From Chrysemys picta bellii (lineage: Eukaryota; Chordata; Testudines; Emydidae), in contig NC_088798.1 in the NCBI RefSeq assembly GCF_011386835.1, positions 3,906,001-3,970,000 of the forward strand: 64,000 nt of DNA, written 5' to 3'. The translations under genes were made by a program, and so were the position numbers. This document shows positions 1 to 8,600 of this stretch, in pieces (the stretch's first letter is position 1; every line of letters begins with the position of its first letter). The notes below the pieces were generated by a model, which made no database searches, was not told where the DNA came from, and saw nothing but the letters and a program-made list of their open reading frames with translations.

Positions 1-92
1 ACCAAGACAGATTTCTGCAGATTTTGAAAATTTTGGTCCAAAAGTTTCACAAAGGCTTAGTTTTAAAATCAAAATGTGAGTATATATTAAAT

Positions 93-1520
93 ACTCCTGG
101 GGGCATTCTGCCAAAAAATAAAAATTGTGTGCACGATATTTTAAAATTCTGCAAATTTTATTTGTTAAAATAACACAACATAATCAAACCAGTTTCAGTT
201 ATTTTGGTAATCTATTTCAAAATACTTGTCAGCAAGTATATCTGCAACAATACAGACACACACAAAAATTCCCCCAGGAGTAGAGAGTTAAAGAAACACC
301 TATGACAACCCAGTTCCCGTTTCTCTGTCCCCTTTCCCCGCCCATCCAGAGCCCAGGTGTGGGCCTGCCCCTGGCCCAGCTACCCACACCCCCTGCACAC
401 ACACCCCAGAGCCCAGCCGTGTGGTCCCCCCCCTTGCCCAAACACCCACCCTCTCCCCACCAGAGCCCAGGGATCCAGAGGAAGAAACAGCCTGAGGCTC
501 TTTTCCAGACTTACAGTTTCCTGTGTGCTGTCCTCCCCTTCCCTTAGGGCATGCTGGGAATTGCAGCTGCCAGGAACCCTCTAGCTCAGTGGTTCCCAAA
601 CTGGGGTTCGTGAACCCCTGGGGGTTTGCGAAATGTTACAGGGGGTTCTCGGGGAAAAAATCCCTAACGACGGAGAGAGCTGTCCCTAGGAACCCCAGGC
701 AGCACAGGGCCAGCAGCCCAGGGCCCCTGGACTTCCAAGAGCTAAGCAGATCAAAGCAAGCACATCTATCACAATGAGGAGATTTAAACTCCAAGACTCC
801 TTATAAGAAATGGAAAGGGAGGTGGATATTTTTTGCTGTTTTTAACATTAAATAGGCAGCTTGTATTGTTTTTAAAATTATGATGAAGAACAAGTTTAAG
901 CTTTGTTGTAACGTGCGTTGTTTGCCTGGACTGCTCAAGACCTGAATGTTTGTGTAGGAGGAACTCTTTGAGTTGGCTTCTTAAATACCTTCATGCTGTT
1001 TCCCATCTGATACTCCTTGATGAAACATAGGAGCCTTGTCTTATAACAGGCTTATTCAAAGTGATACAAGCTACGAAAGTGAGATCTTGGAAGAGTGTTG
1101 CCGTTTTCATAATGTAATAACAATACTGTAATGATAAATAATAATTAATAATAGTGTGTAATAAGCTTGTCATACTTTTTATATATATTTCTAAGATCAC
1201 TGCTTTTATCATTTATACTCAGGTAAAGGAGAAAATCCCTGAAAATATTCATTTTTAGGAGGGGATTCGCGAGACTTAACATTTTAGTGAAAGGAGTTCA
1301 CAGGTTGTTAGAAAGTTTAGGAACCACTGGCTCTAGCTCCCGCTCCCTCCTCCTAGCAGTGTCTTCTATGTACCAGCTGGGCTCTGCTGAGTCCAGCGGC
1401 CCCTAATGGTGGCTAGCAGCACAGCAGTCAATTTATGTGGGGGAAAGGAAATTCTGCACGCACAACATTAATTTCTGCAAAATTCTGCATTGCGCAGTGG
1501 CACGGAATTCCCCCAGGAAT
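93..1520. mobile_element. TIR-bounded DNA element with a nested hAT insertion
   Basis: The left end ACTCCTGGGGGCATTCTG (93-110) is mirrored by the right end, whose complement reads ATTCCTGGGGGAATTCCG (1520-1503). A third copy of the terminus occurs at 266-281. The inside has no transposase. Removing the nested 587-1330 insertion leaves about 0.68 kb. I recall this as a common chelonian interspersed repeat, but cannot name its superfamily. Confidence 0.6.
587..1330. mobile_element. hAT-type MITE inside the 93-1520 element
   Basis: The ends are CAGTGGTTCCCAAACT and the inverted AGTTTAGGAACCACTG(G). An exact 8-bp target duplication CTCTAGCT occurs at 579-586 and 1331-1338. No transposase is left in its 744 bp. 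Confidence 0.85.
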
Positions 1521-1659
1521 AATTAAACAACTAAACGTCTTTAGTATAATAGTCAGTTGTTACATTTTTAAACTGGAAAAAACAAAACCCAGTGATCCTT
1601 TACCAAGGACAAATACTCCATCCAAACATACTCTTAATTTTTCTCTCTCTCTCTATTAC

Positions 1660-2091
1660 CTTCTATGTATTTTAAGAGTCTCTGGGATGGTAACAGAGGG
1701 AATCGAACTGGATCCAGCACTTCCACCACATGTTTCTTTCTTTTTCCCAGATCCTTCAAAACCCACTGCATTGCAGCTGTGAAAACTTGGTACTCATCCT
1801 CTATAGTAAGCTCCTCGCTTCGCAAGATCTTAATAAGCTGCTCCTTTGTTAGCGCCAGGAACTCCTCGCCACTCTGAACCTCCAGAAAGTGAGCATGGAT
1901 GTAATTCTCTGTGAACTCCTGTAGGTCATGGCAGGCAATTTGCTCAGAGAACTGGAAGAGTCCAATGCAATTCAAGGGGTCGATCTGTCCCTTCAGAAAT
2001 TCACAGCAAAGGTCCACAACTTCAGTCAGCTGGAGCATGTCTGCTGCTACTATCAGCTCCTGAACATTACTCTCACCAACATTCACTACTC
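1660..2091 (-). CDS. IPP: IPP coding exon 3 (end of BTB, start of BACK)
   Basis: The acceptor is CTGCACACAG|GAG (first base 2091) and the donor is GAAG|GTAATA (last base 1660). Its 432 nt enter and leave in phase 1. The product runs from V-V-N-V-G-E to K-Y-I-E. The open frame continues past the donor into I-E-G-N-R and then stops, as expected of intron read-through. Confidence 0.94.
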
Positions 2092-3606
2092 CTGTGTGCA
2101 GAGGACAACGTGACAAACAGGCCACATTTCAGATGTTATAATAGCCTAAACAGTGCTAAGCCTTAGTCTTTTCCATTTGAGTTAGATATTTTGAACTAAA
2201 CATTCATTTGCCTTGCAAAATTACTGTCAGCTCAGTAATGCAGTAAGATGTTTACAAGTATCTGAAAAGGAATTTATCTGGAAGTCTCATACTTACATTA
2301 AAATTGGTAAATACAAATATGAGGGATAACCCAGAACTCCTGTGAATCACAGACAAAGACTTTTTGATTTTCTGCTGGACGGTTATTCCAGTGACTCATT
2401 GACCGAAGACCACAGCATAATTAAATAACTATGACCTACTTATGCTATGTTTATAGATGCATATAAAATTTCTTTATCAGCAAAACACAAAATATTCCCT
2501 TCTTGCCCCCTTTCTTTTAGGCCTTGATCCTACAAAGGCTCTGCTTTAACTAGATTTCAACAGGAATATACACGTGCTTAAAGTTAAGAAATACTGGGGG
2601 GGAGGAAGGATTAGGAAAATTCTTACTTAGGTAATTGCTATGTAAAACTTGTCTACATGAGTGACTTGAGGAGTCTGAATTTTTTTTTAAGATAGATAGA
2701 TAAGCTACCACAGAATGTCACTCAACCTAGCCCTAATGGTTATCCCATTATTTGAAGACATCAAAGCAAAGGTAGAAAAAGGATGGTGGCCTTACAGATC
2801 AGCTCAGGAAGGTGGTTCCAACTCTAAGGAGTCTTATGGAAGTGTAAAGTTGTGGGAGAAACAGACAAAGCCAGCATCATTGGTGGAAAGGGCCAGCATG
2901 ATAATGAATAGCAGCCAACTACATGTATAGGGATATATACCTGCACATCTATACAGTATGTGCCTGTTTATATGTATCCAAACACTTATAGAGACAACTC
3001 ACTTTTGCAGTAAGTACAACACACACTACTGAATTTCTCCTCGCTGTACAGCAGAACAGAATCTTAGAATGTAGAGATAGAGATCCTTTGAGATCCTCTA
3101 GTTCCTCTCCATACCAGTACAGGACTGATTCCTATTGTACTTTTACAAATGTTTAGTCCAGCCTAGTTTTAAGTGTGCTAAGGAATGGTACTTTCAGCAC
3201 TGCACAGGTCAGCAGCATCAAGGATCTGAGCCAGTCAATAATTGTCATAGCACAAGGTGATCTATATAAAGTGAACATTCCACTTCCCATTCAGAATAGA
3301 AAACGTCAATATACCTGTGTAAATAAAATCCAGGAGCATCTGAAAGATGCCAGCCTCTACTCCTAGGATCCGCACTACATCCTTTGAAGACTCTTTCATC
3401 CCTCCCGTGAACAGAGCAGCAAAATAAGGGCTGCTTGCAGCCAAGACCAGGCGATGGACCTTAAATCCTTCTTCACCAACTTGGAGCTGCACATCACAGA
3501 AATTATGCCCACCTCTCATTTTGTTCATCTGGGCAAGGATGAGACGGGCATGCTTGTCTGAGGTGAAAGGGCTGTCGTTGACCCTGGGACAAGCCACACA
3601 AGCCAT
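1660..3606 (-). CDS. IPP: IPP (KLHL27), BTB-BACK-Kelch protein, N-terminal part
   Basis: Two coding exons join in phase to give residues 1 to about 241 of a protein that in human is 584 residues. Residues about 27-134 form the BTB/POZ domain (C-D-V-Q-L-Q at 37-42, H-R-L-V-L-A-A-S-S-P at 51-60), followed by the start of the BACK domain. I recognise it by near-identity to human IPP as I remember it, including E-S-S-K-D-V-V in BTB and I-A-C-H-D-L in BACK. KLHL-type proteins usually serve as Cullin-3 substrate adaptors, and IPP has been described as actin-binding; neither role can be seen in the DNA. The six-blade Kelch part must be encoded left of the window. Start 3606 is chosen because M-A-C-V aligns with human M-A-N-E; an upstream in-frame ATG at 3627 lies in the same exon. 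Confidence 0.95.
2092..3314 (-). other. IPP: IPP intron between the two coding exons
   Basis: This 1.2-kb intron has consensus ends. At 3055-3175 there is a weak CR1-like stretch in antisense. I see no gene in the remainder. Confidence 0.8.
3315..3606 (-). CDS. IPP: IPP coding exon 2 (BTB domain)
   Basis: The exon runs from an acceptor after TTTCCTAG (exon starts at 3658) to a donor ACAG|GTATAT (last base 3315). The first 52 bases are 5' UTR. It encodes residues 1-97 plus one base of a split Gly codon. Reading frame, donor phase and the next exon's acceptor agree. Confidence 0.94.
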
Positions 3607-3934
3607 GACGATCACAGAGAAGACCAAAGGCTACTGTCCATTGTCAGTCTCCAAGTGCCTAGGAAAGAGAATTAATAACTTGGGCAGGTTCATCTAGTGG
3701 AATCAACACTCCCCATTATTAGAGTAAGTTTATTTTGATGAATTAAGGAATGCAGCAGCCAGAAAGTGCTTAGCATGGAGCACACACAACTTTGTCCAAC
3801 AGAGGGTCACAGGGGCTGCAGAGGTGGAAGTCTGGGTGACGGGGAGGAGCGCACGGATTGGGGTCCAGCCTGGGGGGGGCAGTGCTGGGGCGAGGGGCCT
3901 GGGGGCAGCAGCGCAGGGGCTGGGGCGGCAGGGG

Positions 3935-4250
3935 GCAGCGCAGGGACCTGGGGGCAGCTTGGTGGCACGGGGGGGGGCAGCGCAGGAACCTGGGGGCAGC
4001 TTGGTGGCACGGGGGGGGGCAGCGCAGGAACCTGGGGGTGGCTTAGTGGCACGGAGGGGGGCAGCGCAGGAACCTGGGGGCAGCTTGGTGGCACGGGGGG
4101 GGGCAGCGCAGGGGAGAAGGGGCAGCGGGGAGCAGGGCGGGGGGGCAGCGCAGGGACCTGGGGGCGGCTTGCTGGCTCGGGGGGGGCAGCGCAGGGACCT
4201 GGGGGCGGCTTGCTGGCACGGGGGGGGGGTGGCAGCGCAGGGAGGGGGGG
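3935..4250. repeat. 42-nt G-rich minisatellite in IPP intron 1
   Basis: Repeat starts (GCAGCGCAGG) fall at 3935, 3977, 4019, 4061, 4103 and 4145, exactly 42 nt apart, then 4186 and 4232. The fifth unit is diverged but keeps its length. Because 42 is divisible by three, every frame looks repetitive and open, which explains several long Pro/Gly-rich spurious ORFs. It fills half of the predicted 628-nt intron. Confidence 0.9.
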
Positions 4251-4286
4251 GCGCTAGGCCGGGCGGAGGCGCCGAACCTCCCTCAC

Positions 4287-4400
4287 CTTCTTCCCGCTCA
4301 GCGGAGCGCCGGGACAGCTCCTTCCGGCCTCCCAGCAGCCCCTGCGCGCTGCAAAACGGAGGGCGGGGAGCAATGATCACGTGAGTCGAGGAGGCGGCCC
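4287..4400 (-). other. IPP: predicted IPP 5'-UTR exon 1
   Basis: On the minus strand a strong donor, GAAG|GTGAGG, ends at 4287 just inside the GC-rich promoter and upstream of the well-defined acceptor at 3659-3660. The exon would be non-coding. Its 5' edge near 4400 is only estimated from the promoter motifs. The implied intron 1 is 3659-4286. Confidence 0.6.
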
Positions 4401-4545
4401 AGACGCCTGGGTAGAACCGCGCATGCGCGACCCAGCTGGGCGTTGGTGAGGCGCAGGCGCGCTTCTTGCCCTTAGCGGTGTGACGTTATAATCCTCTGCC
4501 CCCCCCCCCCCCATCCGCCGCTACTGAGCATGCTCAGTAACTATG
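4370..4545 (-). promoter_or_regulatory. IPP: IPP CpG-rich promoter with NRF1 and E-box sites
   Basis: A perfect NRF1 palindrome CGCGCATGCGCG lies at 4418-4429. The full E-box palindrome TCACGTGA lies at 4377-4384, and TGACGTTA resembles a CRE half-site near 4482. There is no TATA box, and the surroundings are GC-rich as in housekeeping promoters. An 18-bp perfect palindrome, TACTGAGCATGCTCAGTA, is at 4522-4539. A divergent transcript toward the right is possible but unsupported. Confidence 0.6.
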
Positions 4546-4689
4546 GCTGAAGCCGCTGCCCTCTTTCGGGGTGCAATGGGCCCCTGCGGCAGATAGCAGG
4601 GCGGGGGCCAAACTCGCTGCAGCCGGAGGGTGGGGCCGAGGGGTAACTCCGGGGGGGGGTTAGAACCGGGTTGCGGCACAGAGGGGAGA

Positions 4690-4845
4690 GTTCCCCTTTG
4701 AGCCCCCCCGCTGCATGGCACCCCCCTGAGCCCCCCTGCAGCACGTACCTCCCCTGAGCCCCCCCGCTGCATGGCACCCCCCTGAGCCCCCCTGCAGCAC
4801 GTACCCCCCCGGACCCCCTCGCAGCATGGCACCCCCTGAACCCTG
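4690..4845. repeat. C-rich 56-nt tandem repeat
   Basis: CTGCATGGCA and its following C-rich spacer recur at 4711 and 4767, and a diverged third copy begins near 4821. A looser repeat containing GCCAGCACTGA follows near 5040, 5127 and 5236. All open frames across it are low-complexity. Confidence 0.7.
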
Positions 4846-5539
4846 CTGCTGCACAGGGCCCCCCTCTGAGCCCCCCCACTGCACAGTGTCCTCCTCTAAC
4901 TCCCAGCCTGACATCCCCCAAGGAGCCCCTCCCCCTCGATGCAGTGCCCCCCCCCCACTGAGCCACGCCTGCAACATGGCACCCCCCAGACAGCACCCAT
5001 CCCACTCCCCACAGCACAGTGCCCTTTGGCACTGCCTTGGGGCCAGCACTGACTAAAGTGGGGAGAGTGACCCCAGTGAACCCTCTGTTCTCCTCCCCGT
5101 GGTACAGCACCCCCTGTGCTGCACTGGGGCCAGCACTGACTGCAAGGGGAGAGCGCCTCCCCTGCCCCATCAAGCTCTTACACACGTGCTGCTCCTTGCA
5201 GCTTAGGGCCCCGCAGTACCATATTGGGGCCTGGAGGCCAGCACTGATTCAGAAGGGAAAGCATCCCCTGCTGACTCCCACATACACCCAGAAGCCGCTC
5301 CCTGCAGAACAACACCACCCTGGCTGCAAATGTCCCTCTTGAGTTTCCCCTTGACAGTCACACAGTGCCCCCACAACCACACAATGCTGGAAGGAACTCT
5401 GGGTTCTGTCCTGATTCCCAGGGCAGGAGCGCCACCGATAGTAATCTAATCAGAGCAAGTATAAATCAATGGAGAAAAAGAACATTCCCACCTCACTTTG
5501 TTTACTGTAAGACTTGCAAATAACTACCCACATACACAT
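4846..5539. other. gene-less CpG-island flank
   Basis: C-rich sequence with degenerate repeats around the motif GCCAGCACTGA. I see no exon or named transposon. Confidence 0.5.
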
Positions 5540-5952
5540 GCATCCGACGAAGTGGGCATTCACCCACAAAAGCTTATGCTCCAATACATCTGTTAGTTTT
5601 AAAGGTTTCAGAGTAGCAGCCGTGTTAGTCTGTATCCGCAAAAAGAAGAACAGGAGTACTTGTGGCACCTTAGAGACTAACAAATTTATTAGAGCATAAG
5701 CTTTCGTGGACTACAGCCCACTTCTTCGGATGCATATAGAATGGAACATATATTGAGGAGATATATATACACACATACAGAGAGCATAAACAGGTGGGAG
5801 TTGTCTTACCAACTCTGAGAGGCCAATTAATTAAGAGAAAAAAAACTTTTGAAGTGATAATCAAGCTAGCCCAGTACAGACAGTTTGATAAGAAGTGTGA
5901 GAATACTCTTGGTCTTAGTCTTAAAGGTGCCACAGGACTCTCTGTTGCTTTC
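5540..5952 (+). mobile_element. Penelope-like tail repeat (tail-less), split by a second copy
   Basis: Sense orientation is plus, with a GCATCCGACGAAGTGGG start and the GTGCCACAGGACTC end after the interruption. It is interrupted at 5607-5914 by another copy of the family and lacks the 3' extension. Assignment to Penelope-like elements rests on similarity to a second family in this window that carries GIY-YIG coding sequence. Confidence 0.6.
5607..5914 (-). mobile_element. Penelope-like tail repeat, long form, nested insertion
   Basis: The 3' terminus (…GCTACTCTGAA in sense) is at 5607 and the copy extends 308 bp toward its 5' side. The target duplication is TTAGTTTTAAAGGT (5593-5606) and TTAGTCTTAAAGGT (5915-5928), 13 of 14 matching. 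It landed inside an older relative. Confidence 0.7.
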
Positions 5953-5959
5953 ACCCACA

Positions 5960-6979
5960 TACAGTAACAGCAAACATTTCCCCACATATGGTTATCGCAA
6001 TGATTTTTTTAATTAAAATGTCGCCCCTTTAAAATTACCCTGAAAATTAATCTGAACCTTACATTGTGTATTATTTTTCCTCCTTTCACTTTGACTTAAT
6101 TCAGATTTCATTCCTGACAGGGCTCAAAATACTCTCAGATTTAGATTTGCTGAGATATTTTATACCTAAAAAAAAAATCATTGGAAGGAAGTTACGTCTG
6201 TTCAGATATCAATAGGCGTATACCATTTCTGCTAGTAAATGCATGCGTATAAATGCATGTGCACACTCTATAAATCAATATACATTTTAAGCCATGGTGA
6301 TGATAATCCTTTGAGATTTATTAGCTCACTGATGCTTTGACATTTATTAATCAGAAGTGGCCTGTGAGCAAAGGGTTTAGAAATCGCGGAAGTGGGATGG
6401 ATTAGTCCCAGTCTGATGTCAGCTGTTAGATACTTGACCTGGGCTGGGGTTTTCACACCATCGTGCCAAATGTACAGCTCCGAGATAGGGTCGCTGAGGC
6501 TACTGATTTTGCCACAGAAAGCTTGTCATTTTGACAGTAACGTGACAGAACGCTTGTGTCTCCAGAGGAGGGCACTGCATCCACATGTTACATCTTTACA
6601 ATGAGATGGAGAGCCCTACAACATGCAGCCAGTCATCTCAGAGCTTCCTATGTGGCAGCTAAAACAAGCGGCACAATTACAAGAATGGGCCTGAAATCAC
6701 ATTTTGCTTGTTAACTGTGTAAGCAGAGTCAGGATGAGCTCTACCCTGGAAGGGTTACAACTGTGAAATTTGATTTTGTCTGGAGGAGGAGATCTTCCTG
6801 CCTTCTGATCAACCAAACACCAGGCGTTACAAGTCACAGCACTAAAGGAATAAAAAGCTGCCTGTGTTTTATTTCCTTTAGTAAGTTTATAAAGTAACAT
6901 TTCCCTGATTAACCAGTTGAGTGCTAATTAACATACCAGGCGAGCAACATAAAAAGGCACCTCCATGATTTATGATCAC
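5960..6979. other. gene-less spacer between IPP promoter region and 7 kb
   Basis: AT-rich intergenic DNA. I recognise no exon or transposon. Confidence 0.5.
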
Positions 6980-6990
6980 TCATGTATCAA

Positions 6991-7195
6991 CAAGGAGTCT
7001 GGTGGCACCTTAAAGACTAACAGATTTATTTGGGCATAAGCTTTCGTGAGTAAAAACCTCACTTCTTCGGAAGAAGTGAGGTTTTTACTCACGAAAGCTT
7101 ATGCCCAAATAAATCCGTTAGTCTTTAAGGTGCCACCAGACTCCTTATTGTTTTTGTAGATACAGACTAACACGGCTACCCCCTGATACTTGACA
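6991..7195 (-). mobile_element. fold-back Penelope-like insertion, 80-bp arms
   Basis: Arms 6988-7067 and 7071-7150 are inverted copies with two mismatches and a 3-nt loop. The right arm continues into the 3' tail (ACACGGCTACC). One 11-bp target duplication, TCATGTATCAA, brackets the whole at 6980-6990 and 7196-7206. Both arms carry GTGAGTAAAAAC where other copies in the window have GTGGGTAAAAAC, so one arm was probably copied from the other. Confidence 0.85.
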
Positions 7196-7723
7196 TCATG
7201 TATCAAGACACTATTGTGCTAGGTGCTCTGCAAACACAGAATTAAAAGATAGTCTCTGTCCCGAGATGTGACAATCCAGCGCTGCTCCATGTATCAGGCT
7301 GCCTATGCCCCCACTGAACTGCTGCTCTCCTACGGCCAGTAGCACTCCAATAATGGAGTAAAATTTGCCACACAAGTTATATATTTTTCTCTCTCAATAG
7401 ACTTGTGTGTCAGTGTCAAAGCTGCAAGAAGCTTTCCATTTACCTTTCATTTACTCTAGCAGTAACCCATAAACTCCCATGTCTGGCCATACCTTCCTTC
7501 CTGGTTTAAGGCCTCTCTTCAGAGCCTTTTGAATTGCCTACAAAGTTTGCTACTGAAACACTCCTTTCCCCTGCCCTCAAACCCTGCAGGGAGTGATTTT
7601 GTGGCCTCCTCAGTATGATGTTTTTAAACAGTGCAACAATTTTGAATAAATACTGCCCCATTTTGTTTCAGTCATTGTATTTATTACATGTGACAGGAAA
7701 ATCTTCAGCAAACTACATTAATT

Positions 7724-7928
7724 TATAAAAAGAACAGGAGTACTTGTGGCACCTTAGAGACTAACACATGTATTAGAGCATAAGCTTTCGTGGACTACAG
7801 CCCACTTCATCGGATGCATATAGAGCGGAAAGCTTATGCTCTAATACATGTGTTAGTCTCTAAGGTGCCACAAGTCCTCCTGTTCTTTTTGCGGATACAG
7901 ACTAACACGGCTGCTACTCTGAAACCTG
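7724..7928 (-). mobile_element. fold-back Penelope-like insertion, 62-bp arms
   Basis: Arms 7727-7788 and 7829-7890 differ at one position and enclose a 40-nt loop. The right side ends in the full tail (GGCTGCTACTCTGAAAC). The target duplication TACATTAATT is exact at 7714-7723 and 7929-7938. Both arms carry ACACATGTATTAG where related copies have ACAAATTTATTAG. Confidence 0.85.
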
Positions 7929-8154
7929 TACATTAATTATAGTATATAAAGGTAGATATATTTTATAATAGTTAAAAGACAAACATTTATTTTGAAAAAG
8001 CATCTTTGTTTGTGTGCCCAGCAAGCAGACTCCTTCCCACATTCAGCCCCCACAGTGTCACACCCGGTGGGGGGGGGAACAGCTTGCTGAAAAAAATGCT
8101 TCCATTGCTCTGCCTCAGTGGCACTTGTCATCCACTACATTTTCCTTCTGAGTC

Positions 8155-8600
8155 AACGCTGAGCCAACACCTCAGATGCTGAGGGGCAATGTGGTGCGGG
8201 AGGTGCAATCTGTCAGAAGAGACGTAAAATAGAGGCCTTGACTATTTGTTGTTATTAAAAATCACGTGGCCCTTTCTGTGAGAGGAGGCGTGTTCATCGT
8301 GTTCATCATATGGCTAAATTCCAGTACAGGTGAGTACATTCTGCCAACCCAAGTTCCCCTTGCAGTTTCAAATGGATATGATACTCTTCACTTCCTGTGC
8401 TAAACTGTAGTGCAGGGTTGCACTTTGTTTTATATAGTCTTGCACTACTAAAACAGCTGTTACGTTCCACTCCAGAAGACACTGCCTTTCAGTGATGCAG
8501 GAAGTGGTTCCTCTGCATCCCTACCTGAACAGGTGATACATTAACAATTTAAAGCACTTGAGTCCTTCAGATAAAAGGTGCTAGAGAAGAACACAGGACT
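8155..8600 (+). mobile_element. old L2-like LINE 3' end
   Basis: The text AGAGACGTAAAATAGAGGCC, a CATTAAAAATC-like stretch and AAAAGGTGCTAGAGAAG match the widespread L2-type 3' tail (rule: …GAGACGTTAAACCGAGG … AAGGCGCTATATAA). It is diverged and has no coding part. Confidence 0.5.

Noticed and set aside
3935..4250. Regular repeats as a CRISPR-like array
   Set aside because: Units are contiguous without unique spacers and the genome is a vertebrate one.
3730..4384. Long Pro/Ala- or Gly-rich frames on both strands near 4 kb
   Set aside because: They are products of the 42-nt minisatellite, whose period is a multiple of three.
5540..5960. First reading of the abundant tail repeats as the tortoise tRNA-Lys SINE
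   Set aside because: They lack a tRNA-like head and the CR1-like tail of that SINE, share the ACACGGCTAC terminus with the GIY-YIG-linked family, and carry a hammerhead-like core.
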